DNA of 64,000 bases from Streptomyces sp. R28 (GCF_041052385.1 NZ_CP163439.1:7305001-7369000), one strand, 5' to 3'. Counted from the first letter of the stretch, positions 38,450-49,317 are shown. Notes: generated by a model not told the origin, from the letters alone. Translations and numbers: made by a program.

Positions 38450-38662
38450 CGCCCCCGCCGCCCCTACCCGTCCCATCCTGAAGGGGCGCTGCCCCTTCGA
38501 CCCCGCCAGGGGGCTCCGCCCCCTGGACCCCCGCTCCTCAAACGCCGGAGGGGCTGGATTTTTCAGCCCGTCCGGCGTTTGAGGACGAGGCCCGTTCAGG
38601 GCCGAAGCGGGGGTCTGGGGGCGCAGCCCCCAGGGATGGGACGGGTAGGGGCGGCGGGGGCG
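38450..38662. repeat. large intergenic inverted-repeat element with nested hairpins
   Basis: The outer arms (38450-38478 and 38634-38662) are perfect 29-base reverse complements, starting CGCCCCCGCCGCCCCTACCC. The 155-base interior holds several hairpins: AAGGGGC-gct-GCCCCTT (near 38480-38497), a stem from CCTCAAACGCCGGA to its partner TCCGGCGTTTGAGG (38536-38585) with GGGCTG/CAGCCC inside, GGCCC-gttca-GGGCC, and GGGGGCG-CAG-CCCCC. The part from 38564 has a related copy at 54740-54808. No coding sense is seen. It may act as a terminator for the SDR gene. Confidence 0.75.
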
Positions 38663-38686
38663 AGAAGCGAACGTAGGCTTCACCGC

Positions 38687-39688
38687 GTGAACGAAAACCC
38701 CACCTTCGCCCCCGCCACCGGCGTCGGTTCCATGCCAGGCACCGACGCCCGTGAGGCCGCCAAGACCGTCACCGGGTCCATCGAGGACTTCCCCTTCCTC
38801 GCCGAACTGCCCGCCCGCGGCCCCGGCGCGGACATGATCGGGCGGACCGCCGGAATGCTGGTCGAGCTGTACGCGCGCGTGGAGCCCAGCGGGTGGCGGC
38901 TCGGCGACCGGCCGGGGCGGGACACCAGGCGGGCCCGGTCGTGGCTGGGGGAGGACCTCGACGCGCTGGAGGAGTTCACCCAGGGGTACGAGGGACAGCT
39001 GAAGGTCCAGGCCGTGGGGCCGTGGACCTTGGCGGCCGCGCTGGAGCTGAGGAACGGCGAGGTCGTGCTCTCCGACGCCGGTGCCTGCCGCGACCTCGCC
39101 GCCTCGCTCGCCGAGGGCCTGCGACTGCACCTGGAGGAGGTCCGGCGGCGCGTACCCGGAGCCCAGCTCGTCCTCCAGCTCGACGAGCCCTCCCTCATCG
39201 CCGTACTGCGCGGCCAGGTCAAGTCCGCCAGCGGCTACCGCACCCACCGGGCCGTGGACCGGCAGCTGGTCGAGGCAACGCTGCGGGACGTCGTCGGGGT
39301 TCACGGCGACGGCCCCGTCGTGGTCCACTCGTGCGCACCGGACGTCCCGTTCGCCCTGCTGCGCCGGGCGGGCGCGGCGGCGATCTCCTTCGACTTCTCG
39401 CTTCTCACCGAGCGTGACGACGACGCGATCGGCGAGGCGGTGGAAGGGGGTACCCGGCTCTTCGCCGGTGTCGTCCCGGGCACGGACGGCCCATTGTCAG
39501 ACCCTGCCGGTAGCGTCATGGGTGTCAGGACGTTGTGGCGCAGGCTGGGGCTGTCACCGGGGCTTCTCACGGAGGCGGTCACCCTCACGCCGTCGTGCGG
39601 ACTCGCGGGGGCCTCCCCGGAGTACGGGCGCCAGGCGCTCGCCCACTGCGTCCGGGCGGCGAGATCCCTCGCGGACAACCCAGAGTAA
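38687..39688 (+). CDS. cobalamin-independent methionine synthase-like protein (short MetE family)
   Basis: The 333-aa protein corresponds to the C-terminal catalytic barrel of MetE alone. It keeps the zinc ligands His214 and Cys216 in VVVHSCAPDVP and Cys304 in TLTPSCGLAG, and Asp-Glu in LQLDEPSL. The usual N-terminal half that binds the folate tail is missing, as in archaeal core-MetE proteins, so the methyl donor may differ. GTG 38687 lies seven bases after TAGGCT (38674-38679) with no ribosome binding site. ligA follows after 15 bases. Confidence 0.85.
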   Translation: MNENPTFAPATGVGSMPGTDAREAAKTVTGSIEDFPFLAELPARGPGADMIGRTAGMLVELYARVEPSGWRLGDRPGRDTRRARSWLGEDLDALEEFTQGYEGQLKVQAVGPWTLAAALELRNGEVVLSDAGACRDLAASLAEGLRLHLEEVRRRVPGAQLVLQLDEPSLIAVLRGQVKSASGYRTHRAVDRQLVEATLRDVVGVHGDGPVVVHSCAPDVPFALLRRAGAAAISFDFSLLTERDDDAIGEAVEGGTRLFAGVVPGTDGPLSDPAGSVMGVRTLWRRLGLSPGLLTEAVTLTPSCGLAGASPEYGRQALAHCVRAARSLADNPE

Positions 39689-39703
39689 CGGGAGGACAAC
39701 ACG

Positions 39704-41896
39704 GTGGCCGGCGACAAGCAAGCGGAGACGACGGTGCCCGCCGAGGCACGGGAGCAGCACGCGAAGCTCGCTGAGCAGATCGAGGAGCACCGCTTCCGGT
39801 ACTACGTGAAGGACGCTCCCGTCATCAGCGACGCGGAGTTCGACAAGCTCCTGCGCTCGCTCGAAGCGCTGGAGGACGAGTATCCGGAGCTGCGCACGCC
39901 GGACTCGCCGACCCAGAAGGTCGCGGGCGCGTACGAGACGGAGTTCACGGCGGTCCAGCACCGCGAGCGCATGCTGTCGCTGGACAACGCCTTCGACGAT
40001 CTCGAACTCGCGGCCTGGGCCGAGCGCGTCCACAAGGACGTCGGCACTTCCACGTACCACTTCCTGTGCGAGCTCAAGGTCGACGGCCTCGCCGTCAACC
40101 TCACCTACGAGCAGGGCCGCCTCACCCGCGCGGCGACCCGGGGCGACGGCCGCACCGGCGAGGACATCACCCCCAACGTCCGTACGATCGCGGACATTCC
40201 GGACCGTCTGAAGGGTGACCGCATCCCCGACCTCGTGGAGATCCGGGGCGAGGTCTACTTCCCGATGGAGAAGTTCGAGGAGCTCAACGCCCGCCTGGTC
40301 GGGGTTGGCGACAAGCCCTTCGCCAACCCGCGCAACGCGACCGCCGGTTCACTCCGCCAGAAGGACCCGCGCGTCACCGCGACCCGCCCGCTGCACATGG
40401 TCGTCCACGGCATCGGCGCCCTGGAGGGCTTCGACGGCATGACCCGCCTGTCGGAGGCGTACGACCTGCTCAAGACCTGGGGCCTGCCCACCGCCCGGCA
40501 CAACAAGGTGGTCGAAGACCTCGACGGCGTGCGGGAGTTCATCGCCTGCTTCGGCGAGAACCGCCACTCCGTGGAGCACGAGATCGACGGAGTCGTCGTC
40601 AAGCTCGACCAGATTCCCCTCCAGGCCCGCCTCGGCTCCACCTCGCGTGCGCCGCGCTGGGCGATCGCGTACAAGTACGCGCCGGAGGAGGTCAACACCA
40701 AGCTCGTCAACATCCGCGTGGGCGTGGGCCGTACGGGCCGGGTGACGCCCTACGCCCAGGTCGAGCCGGTCACGGTCGCGGGCTCGGAGGTCGAGTTCGC
40801 CACCCTGCACAACCAGGACGTCGTGAAGCTGAAGGGCGTCCTCATCGGCGACACCGTCGTGCTGCGCAAGGCCGGGGACGTCATCCCGGAGATCCTCGGG
40901 CCCGTCGTCGACCTGCGTGACGGCAGCGAGCGCGAGTTCGTGATGCCGGCCGAGTGCCCCGAGTGCGGTACGGCGCTTCGGCCCATGAAGGAGGGCGACG
41001 TCGACCTGCGCTGCCCGAACGCCCGCACCTGCCCGGCCCAGTTGCGCGAGCGCCTGTTCTACCTCGCGGGCCGCAAGGCGCTGGACATCGAGCACTTCGG
41101 CTATGTCGCCGCCGCCGCGCTCACCAAGCCGCTGGAGCCGGCCGAGCCTGTGCTCGTGGACGAGGGCGACCTGTTCGACCTGACCGTCGAGCAGCTGCTG
41201 CCCATCAAGGCGTACGTCCTCGACCAGGACAGCGGTCTGCCCAAGCGCGACCTGAAGACCGGCGAGGAGAAGATCGCCACGGTCTTCGCCAACCAGCAGG
41301 GCGAGCCCAAGAAGAACGCGGTCGCGATGCTGGAGAACATCGCCGCCGCCAAGGAGCGCCCGCTCGCCCGTATCCTCACCGGTCTGTCGATCCGTCACGT
41401 CGGCCCGGTCGCCGCCGAGGCGCTGGCCCGCGAATTCCGCTCCATCGACCGCATCGAACAGGCCAGTGAGGAGGAGTTGGCGAACACCGATGGCGTCGGC
41501 TCGATCATCGCCGCCTCGCTCAAGGAGTGGTTCGCCGAGGAATGGCATCAGGAGATCCTCCGCAAGTGGAAAGCCGCCGGCGTCCGCATGGAGGAAGAGG
41601 GCTCCGGCGAGGACGAGGGACCGCGTCCGCTGGAAGGGCTTACCGTCGTCGTCACCGGCACGCTGGTGCATTTCACCCGTGACGGTGCCAAGGAGGCACT
41701 GCAAAGTCGCGGAGCGAAGGTGACCGGCTCCGTTTCGAAGAAGACGTCTTTTGTCGTCGTAGGTGACAGCCCCGGGTCCAAGTACGACAAGGCCATGCAG
41801 CTCAAGGTGCCTGTTCTGAACGAGGACGGCTTCAATGTCCTGTTGGAACAGGGGCCCGACGCGGCGGCCGAAGTTGCTCTGCCCACAGAGGAGTAG
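39704..41896 (+). CDS. ligA: NAD-dependent DNA ligase
   Basis: The 730-aa ligase joins nicks in replication and repair using NAD. It has the Ia domain (EEHRFRYYVKDAPVISDAEFD), the adenylation motif LCELKVDGLAV with the nucleophile Lys125, RGEVYFP, the OB domain with VGVGRTGRVTPYA, the zinc finger ECPECGTALRP...CPNARTCPAQ, helix-hairpin-helix repeats with GLSIRHVGPVAAEAL, and a C-terminal BRCT domain (LEGLTVVVTGTLVHFTRDGA). A 30-residue loop in the HhH region (GYVAAAALTKPL...) is an actinomycete insertion. Start GTG 39704 after GGGAGG. Confidence 0.96.
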   Translation: MAGDKQAETTVPAEAREQHAKLAEQIEEHRFRYYVKDAPVISDAEFDKLLRSLEALEDEYPELRTPDSPTQKVAGAYETEFTAVQHRERMLSLDNAFDDLELAAWAERVHKDVGTSTYHFLCELKVDGLAVNLTYEQGRLTRAATRGDGRTGEDITPNVRTIADIPDRLKGDRIPDLVEIRGEVYFPMEKFEELNARLVGVGDKPFANPRNATAGSLRQKDPRVTATRPLHMVVHGIGALEGFDGMTRLSEAYDLLKTWGLPTARHNKVVEDLDGVREFIACFGENRHSVEHEIDGVVVKLDQIPLQARLGSTSRAPRWAIAYKYAPEEVNTKLVNIRVGVGRTGRVTPYAQVEPVTVAGSEVEFATLHNQDVVKLKGVLIGDTVVLRKAGDVIPEILGPVVDLRDGSEREFVMPAECPECGTALRPMKEGDVDLRCPNARTCPAQLRERLFYLAGRKALDIEHFGYVAAAALTKPLEPAEPVLVDEGDLFDLTVEQLLPIKAYVLDQDSGLPKRDLKTGEEKIATVFANQQGEPKKNAVAMLENIAAAKERPLARILTGLSIRHVGPVAAEALAREFRSIDRIEQASEEELANTDGVGSIIAASLKEWFAEEWHQEILRKWKAAGVRMEEEGSGEDEGPRPLEGLTVVVTGTLVHFTRDGAKEALQSRGAKVTGSVSKKTSFVVVGDSPGSKYDKAMQLKVPVLNEDGFNVLLEQGPDAAAEVALPTEE

Positions 41897-42168
41897 CGGT
41901 TGAAGGCCACCGGATCGGCGCATACCAGATGCATACGGGTGGCTGGGGCGCATTCGGGCAACCGTTGACGACCGCTGCCCGTGGAAGCCTTCTGCGGCCT
42001 ACTGTTGAGGGGTGCGCCTGCCGTGCCCAGCTGCGGTTGGGGCATCCCCTTGCTCCGAGAGGGCTTTGAAGGTCGAGGGGAAGGGTTTTCCAACGCGGTG
42101 CCGTTGAAGGTTGTTGTCGGGCATCGGGCCGCGTGGCGTGGGCACCGCCGGCTGTGAGAGGGACGGGA

Positions 42169-44403
42169 ATGGAACCGACCGAGAGCGCCGCCCCGAATTC
42201 ACGGCTGCGCCGGATGGCCGGGGTGTGGCGGGGGTGGGCGGCGCGGACCGCGGAACGTTCGCGCTCGGAAAGAGGCGTGGGCAGCGCCGCCGGGCGGCGC
42301 ACCGCGACGGAGGGCCGCACCACCGTGCAGCTCGGCGCCGAGCGCACCGACGCCCTGCCGGGCTCCGAGCACGAACGGCACCTGTCCTGGCCCGCGCTGC
42401 CCGCGGCGGTCGTCGCGGCGGCCGGGTTCGTCCTCGGCGCCGGGTTCTACCGGGCGTTCAGCGGCCATCACGCCCTCTTCCCGTCCGGCACCGTCGGCTG
42501 GTCGCTGGCCGTGCTGACCGGCATCATCGTCGGCCACCTGGTCGCGCTCGGCCGCGCCCGCTGGTGGGGTGGCACCGGCTCCGGCGCCGCTCTCACTCTT
42601 GCCGTGCTGGTGCTGTACGGCTGGGTGCCGGCCGGGATGGTCAGCCTCACCGTCGTCGTCCTGGTCGGCACGGCCCGTCGGGGCCGTTGGCGGCAGGGTG
42701 TGCTGCACGGCGCGGTGGACATCCTCGGCATCGCCGCCGGCGCCCTCGTACTGGCCGCCTTCGGCCGCGTCCCGACCGTCGAGCACCCCTGGGACCCCAA
42801 TACCTGGACGCCCTACACCGCCCCCGGTGTGGTGCTCGTCGCCGCCGCCTATCTCGCGGTCACCCGTGTGCTGCTCTGGTATCTGCAGGCCCCGCGCGGC
42901 GGCCTGCCCACCGTCGCCCGCACGGCTCTGGTCAGACAGGGTCTGGTCGCTGTCGCGCTGCTCGGCATCGCCCCGCTGGTGTGCGTGGTCGCCACCGCCA
43001 AGCCCCTGCTGCTGCCGCTGTTCTCCATCCCGCTCATCGCCCTCGACTCCACCCTGTGGATCGCGCGGGCCAGGGCGGAGGAGCAGCTGCGCGATCCGCT
43101 GACCGGACTGCCCAACCGGCAGTGGCTGCTGGAACGCATCTGGACCGCGCTCGACGACGCCGAGCGCATCGGCGCCCGGTCCGCCCTGATGCTGATCGAC
43201 CTCGACCGGTTCCGATCGGTCAATGACACGCTCGGTCATCTCGCCGGTGACCGGTTGCTGTTGCAGATAGCGGACCGGCTGCGCCTCGCCCTGCCCCGCG
43301 GAGCGGAGGCCGCGCGGCTCGGCGGCGACGAGTTCGCCGTCTTACTGCCCGTCGCCGACTCCACGACGTCCGCGACAAGGGTCGCCCGCGGCCTCGTCAC
43401 CGCCCTGAGCTCCCCGCTCGACCTCGACGGGCTCACCCTGGTCCTGGAGGCGAGCGCCGGCGTCGCCGTCTTCCCCGACCACGCCCTCGACGCCGAGGGG
43501 TTGCTGCGACGCGCGGACGTGGCGATGTACCAGGCGAAGCGGGACCGTACGGGCGTAGAGGTCTACGAGTCGAAGCGGGACTCGAACACCCCGGACCGGC
43601 TGGGCCTGTTGGGGGATCTGCGCCGAGCCCTCGACGCGCACGAGGTCGAGCTGCACTACCAGCCGAAGGTCCGCTTCGACGGACAGGTCGCCGGGCTTGA
43701 GGCCCTGGTGCGCTGGGTGCATCCGGAGCGCGGGAAGGTGCCGCCGGACGAGTTCATAGCGATCGCCGAGTCGTCGGGGCTGATGCCGCATCTGACGGAG
43801 TACGTGCTGGAGACGGCGCTCGGGCAGGTGGCGCGGTGGCGTTCCCAGGGCCTGTACGTGCCCGTCGCGGTCAATGTCTCCCCGCGCGACGTCCACACCC
43901 CTGGATTCGCCGGCTCCGTCGCCGCGCGGCTCGCCCGGCACGGCGTCCCGGCGGGAGCGCTCCAGCTGGAGATAACGGAACATGTCCTCCTGGAGGACCC
44001 GCAGCGCGCCGCCGACACCCTGGCCGGGCTGACCGGACACGGCGTGAAGATGTCCCTGGACGACTTCGGCACGGGCTATTCGTCCCTGGTCCATTTGAGG
44101 CGGCTGCCGGTGAGCGAGCTGAAGATCGACCGCTCGTTCGTGGCCCGGCTGGCGGTGGACACCGAGGACGCGGAGATCGTGCGCTGCACGGTGGATCTCG
44201 CGCATTCGCTCGGCCTGCTCGTGGTCGCCGAGGGCGTCGAGGACGACGAGACATGGGAACGCCTTCGGGACCTGGGCTGCGACGCCGTACAGGGCTGGCT
44301 GGTCGCGGCGGCCATGCCGGCGGAGGAGACGACCGCGTGGCTGCGGGCACGGGGTTCGCGCGGGTGGGTGCGGCCGAAGGCGGCTCTTCCTGCGGCCGAG
44401 TGA
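42169..44403 (+). CDS. rmdB: membrane GGDEF-EAL cyclic di-GMP protein (RmdB-like)
   Basis: The 744-aa protein has a cytoplasmic N-terminus of about 75 residues, some eight to ten membrane segments (75-295), a GGDEF domain with an intact GGDEF (385-389) and an EAL domain with EAL (511-513), YQPK and DDFGTGYSSL. The product-inhibition site RxxD before GGDEF is not seen (PRGAEAARL). In Streptomyces coelicolor the protein encoded downstream of ligA, RmdB, is a c-di-GMP phosphodiesterase affecting development; the match in position and architecture is the basis for the symbol. The 272 bases upstream contain TTGAAGGT twice but no gene. Confidence 0.88.
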   Translation: MEPTESAAPNSRLRRMAGVWRGWAARTAERSRSERGVGSAAGRRTATEGRTTVQLGAERTDALPGSEHERHLSWPALPAAVVAAAGFVLGAGFYRAFSGHHALFPSGTVGWSLAVLTGIIVGHLVALGRARWWGGTGSGAALTLAVLVLYGWVPAGMVSLTVVVLVGTARRGRWRQGVLHGAVDILGIAAGALVLAAFGRVPTVEHPWDPNTWTPYTAPGVVLVAAAYLAVTRVLLWYLQAPRGGLPTVARTALVRQGLVAVALLGIAPLVCVVATAKPLLLPLFSIPLIALDSTLWIARARAEEQLRDPLTGLPNRQWLLERIWTALDDAERIGARSALMLIDLDRFRSVNDTLGHLAGDRLLLQIADRLRLALPRGAEAARLGGDEFAVLLPVADSTTSATRVARGLVTALSSPLDLDGLTLVLEASAGVAVFPDHALDAEGLLRRADVAMYQAKRDRTGVEVYESKRDSNTPDRLGLLGDLRRALDAHEVELHYQPKVRFDGQVAGLEALVRWVHPERGKVPPDEFIAIAESSGLMPHLTEYVLETALGQVARWRSQGLYVPVAVNVSPRDVHTPGFAGSVAARLARHGVPAGALQLEITEHVLLEDPQRAADTLAGLTGHGVKMSLDDFGTGYSSLVHLRRLPVSELKIDRSFVARLAVDTEDAEIVRCTVDLAHSLGLLVVAEGVEDDETWERLRDLGCDAVQGWLVAAAMPAEETTAWLRARGSRGWVRPKAALPAAE

Positions 44404-44454
44404 GCTTCCCGCGCGGGGGCGTAGCGGTCGTCGCGCACGCAGGAGTTCTGCGCG

Positions 44455-45042
44455 CTAGCGGCTCGCCTCCGCGGTGAAGTGACCCGTCAGCAGCTCCAGT
44501 CGCCTCTCGTGCGCTCCCTCCGGTAGCCGCCCGCTGCGCATCAACGTCACCAGGCCGTGCAGTCCGGCCCAGTACGTCTCCGTCAGCAGGCCCGGGTCGT
44601 CGCCCTCGACGGCGATCGGCTCGACCGCCGCCAGCAGTTCGGCAAACGCCTCCTGCAGCTCCGCCGGGGCCTCGGGCGTGGCGAACGGCAGGTCCACGCG
44701 GTGCGTGAACATCGCGTCGTACAGCGCCGGTCGGCGCCGCGCGAACGCCGTGTACGCCTGGCCCACCGCCGCGAGCGTCCCGCGCTTGCCCTTCGCGGCC
44801 CTGGATGCCGTACGCAACTCGGCGGCCAGCTCGGCGCAGCCCTGCACCGCCACCGCCGCCATGATCGCCTCCTTGCCCTTGAAGTGGCTGTAGAGGACGG
44901 GCTGGCTGTACTCGATCTCGGCCGCCAGGCGGCGCGTGGTGACCGCCTCCCAGCCCTCGGCCTCCGCCAGCTCCCGCGCGGCCGTGACGATCAGCCGCTC
45001 GCGCTCCGCTCGTTCGCGCTCCCGGCGCGTCTGGATGGACAT
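44455..45042 (-). CDS. TetR-family regulator, divergent from DUF4267 gene
   Basis: The 195-aa protein has the TetR helix-turn-helix (RERLIVTAARELAEAEGWEAVT then IEYSQPVLYSHFKGKEAI) and a C-terminal ligand domain (TetR_C WHG-like: GLLTETYWAGLHGLVTLM). On the minus strand TAGAAT (45055-45050) ends seven bases from ATG 45042, giving a leaderless mRNA, and overlaps one of the two operator copies, so autorepression is likely. Confidence 0.85.
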   Translation of the reverse strand: MSIQTRRERERAERERLIVTAARELAEAEGWEAVTTRRLAAEIEYSQPVLYSHFKGKEAIMAAVAVQGCAELAAELRTASRAAKGKRGTLAAVGQAYTAFARRRPALYDAMFTHRVDLPFATPEAPAELQEAFAELLAAVEPIAVEGDDPGLLTETYWAGLHGLVTLMRSGRLPEGAHERRLELLTGHFTAEASR

Positions 45043-45052
45043 GGCATCGATT

Positions 45053-45115
45053 CTAGCAGCGCTAGCCAATCTGCCGATGCTCTGTTAGCTTCGCTCCTGG
45101 ATCTAGCGCTGCTAG
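45053..45115. promoter_or_regulatory. two 13-bp inverted operator copies in a divergent promoter
   Basis: CTAGCAGCGCTAG (45053-45065) and its exact reverse complement CTAGCGCTGCTAG (45103-45115) flank the centre of the region between the TetR and DUF4267 genes. Each is also an internal palindrome, CTAGC-N3-GCTAG. They probably bind the TetR protein and shut off both genes. Confidence 0.75.
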
Positions 45116-45150
45116 AAATCATTTCGCTGACCCTGACGAGGAGACCTGCC

Positions 45151-45522
45151 ATGACCGTCACCGCGTACACCCTGGCCGCCGTACTCAATCTGTTCGTCCT
45201 GTTCATCGGGGCCCGCTTCCTGTTCCAGCCCCGCCCCGCCGCCGTCGGCTACGGCGTCCCGGCCGACCCCGGCGGCGACGCTTCCGCGTACCTCACGATC
45301 AAGGGCCTGCGAGACGGCACCTTCGGCCTCTTGGGTCTGGTGCTGCTGGCGTTCGCCGGAGCCGAGGCCGAGGCCTGGTTCATGCTCTGTGTCGCTGTGA
45401 TTCCGCTGTTCGACACCGTGATAGTGCTGCGCCACGGCGGCACGAAGGCCGTCGCGTTCGGGATTCACCTCGCCACGGCAGTCGTTGTACTCATCAGTGC
45501 CGGATTGCTGTTCGCCGTCTGA
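45151..45522 (+). CDS. DUF4267 small membrane protein
   Basis: The 123-aa protein has four membrane segments and the DUF4267 pattern: LNLFVLFIGARFLFQPRPAAVGYG, ASAYLTIKGLRDGTFGLLGLVLL with the conserved KGLRD, then FDTVIVLRHGGTKAVAFGIH. Function unknown; such genes are commonly paired with TetR regulators. ATG 45151 after GAGGAGACC. Confidence 0.85.
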   Translation: MTVTAYTLAAVLNLFVLFIGARFLFQPRPAAVGYGVPADPGGDASAYLTIKGLRDGTFGLLGLVLLAFAGAEAEAWFMLCVAVIPLFDTVIVLRHGGTKAVAFGIHLATAVVVLISAGLLFAV

Positions 45523-45693
45523 GACACCCGAGGGGGCCCGGGCCATGTCGCGGTTCATCCCGAAGTTCGACGAGTCCGCGGTGGGAAGCGACGCAGACGC
45601 GAAGGCGGCGCGGGGAAACCGTTTCACGGGCATCGCCCCCCGCCCCATAGGATTGGCCCCAAACCACACACACTCACCCCAGAGGATCGCTGC

Positions 45694-45990
45694 ATGCCTG
45701 GCATCACGCGCGAGGAGGTCGCCCACCTCGCCCGGCTGGCGCGTCTGGAGCTGAAGCCCGAAGAGCTTGAACACTTCGCCGGCCAGCTGGACGACATCAT
45801 CGGCGCGGTGGCCCGCGTCAGCGAGGTCGCCGACCAAGACGTACCACCGACCTCGCACCCGCTCCCGCTGACGAACGTCATGCGCGCGGACGAGGTCCGT
45901 CCCTCGCTCACCCCCGAGCAGGCGCTCTCCGGCGCCCCGGCCCAGGAGCAGCAGCGTTTCAAGGTGCCGCAGATCCTGGGGGAGGACTAA
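45694..45990 (+). CDS. gatC: aspartyl/glutamyl-tRNA amidotransferase subunit C
   Basis: The 98-aa small subunit holds GatA and GatB together. It starts MPGITREEVAHLARLARLEL and has FAGQLDDIIGAVARVSEV and MRADEVRPSLTPEQAL, all typical of GatC. Start ATG 45694 after AGAGGATC; a -10-like TAGGAT is at about 45647. First gene of the gatC-gatA-gatB operon. Confidence 0.95.
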   Translation: MPGITREEVAHLARLARLELKPEELEHFAGQLDDIIGAVARVSEVADQDVPPTSHPLPLTNVMRADEVRPSLTPEQALSGAPAQEQQRFKVPQILGED

Positions 45991-45996
45991 GAAGTC

Positions 45997-47486
<1,490 letters not shown>

Positions 47487-47490
<4 letters not shown>

Positions 47491-47729
47491 GTAAGGCACT
47501 GTCCAAGGCCAAGGGCTTCAAGAAGTCCAAGTCCGGCCTGTACCTGTCCATGGCCACCACCGCGTTCGGCGCGGTCAGTGTCGCCAAGCAGGCCAAGCTG
47601 GCCCGCACCGAGAGCGACACACTGCGCCTGATCGACGCCGCCGTGTCCGCCGCCGCGATCGCCACCGGCCTCGCCATCCTCTACCGCGAGCTGAAGCGGC
47701 TGGGCGACGACGACGTCCTGCTGGGCTGA
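47487..47729 (+). CDS. small membrane protein between gatA and gatB
   Basis: The 80-aa product starts with a basic segment (SKALSKAKGFKKSKSG), then has two hydrophobic stretches (LYLSMATTAFGAVSVA and IDAAVSAAAIATGLAILY) and an acidic end (GDDDVLLG). The GTG start overlaps the gatA stop and gatB begins 15 bases after its stop, so it is translated as part of the operon. I recognise no family; a gene of this kind in this place also exists in other Streptomyces. Any role in amidotransferase placement is speculation. Confidence 0.78.
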
Positions 47730-47744
47730 GAGGGAAGTTACACC

Positions 47745-49259
47745 GTGACCACCACGACCGACCTGGTGTCGTACGAGGACGCTCTCGCGTCGTACGACCC
47801 CGTCATGGGCCTTGAGGTCCATGTCGAACTCGGCACCAAGACCAAGATGTTCTGCGGCTGTTCGACCGCCCTCGGTCAGGACGCCAACACGCAGACCTGT
47901 CCCGTCTGCCTCGGCCTGCCCGGCGCACTTCCGGTCGTCAACGCGACCGGCGTCGAGTCCGCGATCAAGATCGGTCTCGCGCTGAACTGCGAGATCGCCG
48001 AGTGGTGCCGCTTCGCCCGGAAGAACTACTTCTATCCGGACATGCCGAAGAACTTCCAGACCTCCCAGTACGACGAGCCGATCGCCTTCAACGGCTACCT
48101 CGACGTGCAGCTGGAGGACGGCGAGACCTTCCGCGTGGAGATCGAGCGCGCCCACATGGAGGAGGACACCGGCAAGTCGACCCACGTGGGCGGCGCGACG
48201 GGCCGTATCCACGGCGCCTCGCACTCGCTGCTGGACTACAACCGCGCCGGCATCCCGCTCATCGAGATCGTCACCAAGCCGATCGAGGGCGCGGGCGAGC
48301 GCGCTCCCGAGGTGGCGAAGGCGTACGTCCGTGAGCTGCGCGAGCTCATCAAGGCGCTCGGCGTCTCCGAGGCCCGGATGGAGATGGGCCAGATGCGCTG
48401 CGACGTGAACCTGTCGCTGCGCCCGAACGGCACCGAGAAGTTCGGCACGCGTTCGGAGACGAAGAACGTCAACTCGCTGCGGTCCGTGGAGCGCGCGGCC
48501 CGCTTCGAGATCCAGCGTCACGCGGCTGTGCTGAGCAGCGGCGGGACGATCATCCAGGAGACCCGGCACTTCCACGAGGACACGGGGTCGACGACCTCGG
48601 GCCGTGTGAAGGAAGAAGCCGAGGACTACCGGTACTTCCCCGAGCCGGACCTGGTGCCGGTGGCCCCCTCGCGCGAGTGGGTCGAGGAGATCCGCGCGGG
48701 TCTGCCCGAGCTGCCGCTGGTCCGCCGCAACCGGCTCCTCGCGGAGTGGGGCATCTCGGCCACCGAGATGCAGGCGATCCTCAACGCCGGTGCGCTGGAG
48801 GCGATCGTCGCCACGATCCACGCCGGTGCCGACGCCGCCTCCGCCCGCAAGTGGTGGATGGGCGAACTCGCGCGCAGCGCCAACGAGTCGGGCAAGTCGC
48901 TGGACGAGCTGGCCATCACGCCGGAGCAGGTCGCCCGGGTCACCGAGCTGGTCTCGAAGGGCGACCTGAACGACAAGCTGGCGCGTCAGGTCATCGAGGG
49001 CGTTCTCGCGGGCGAAGGCACCCCGGACGAGGTCGTCGACAAGCGGGGTCTGAAGGTCGTCTCCGACGAGGGCGCCCTGACCACCGCCGTCGAGGAGGCC
49101 ATCGCCGGCAACCCGGGCATCGCGGACAAGATCCGCGGCGGCAAGGTGGCCGCGGCCGGCGCCCTGGTCGGCGCGGTCATGAAGGCGACCCGGGGCCAGG
49201 CAGACGCGGCGCGCGTCAAGGAGCTGATCCTTCAGCAGCTGGGCGTCAGCGAGGGCTGA
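47745..49259 (+). CDS. gatB: aspartyl/glutamyl-tRNA amidotransferase subunit B
   Basis: The 504-aa subunit binds the mischarged tRNA and activates the acyl group. It has YDPVMGLEVHVELGTKTKMF, CPVCLGLPGALPVVN with paired Cys of the zinc site, RKNYFYPDMPKNFQTSQYD, and HIEED-type kinase-like residues, plus a C-terminal YqeY-like helical domain (GDLNDKLARQVIEGVLAGEG). GTG 47745 follows GAGAGGGAAG. A terminator follows the stop. Confidence 0.95.
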   Translation: MTTTTDLVSYEDALASYDPVMGLEVHVELGTKTKMFCGCSTALGQDANTQTCPVCLGLPGALPVVNATGVESAIKIGLALNCEIAEWCRFARKNYFYPDMPKNFQTSQYDEPIAFNGYLDVQLEDGETFRVEIERAHMEEDTGKSTHVGGATGRIHGASHSLLDYNRAGIPLIEIVTKPIEGAGERAPEVAKAYVRELRELIKALGVSEARMEMGQMRCDVNLSLRPNGTEKFGTRSETKNVNSLRSVERAARFEIQRHAAVLSSGGTIIQETRHFHEDTGSTTSGRVKEEAEDYRYFPEPDLVPVAPSREWVEEIRAGLPELPLVRRNRLLAEWGISATEMQAILNAGALEAIVATIHAGADAASARKWWMGELARSANESGKSLDELAITPEQVARVTELVSKGDLNDKLARQVIEGVLAGEGTPDEVVDKRGLKVVSDEGALTTAVEEAIAGNPGIADKIRGGKVAAAGALVGAVMKATRGQADAARVKELILQQLGVSEG

Positions 49260-49267
49260 GCATGCGA

Positions 49268-49307
49268 CTGAGGGGGCCGCGTCGTCGTACCGATGCTGCC
49301 CCCTCAG
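49268..49307. terminator. terminator hairpin after gatB
   Basis: CTGAGGGGGC (49268-49277) pairs with GCCCCCTCAG (49298-49307) across a 20-base loop. It sits between the gatB stop and the convergent methyltransferase stop. Confidence 0.7.
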
Positions 49308-49317
49308 CCGTGTCAGC

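Noticed and set aside
45485..45754. Open frame MSRFIPKFDESAVGSDADAK... before gatC
   Set aside because: It starts near a weak ribosome binding site and looks partly protein-like, but it runs into gatC in another phase and covers the likely gatC promoter.
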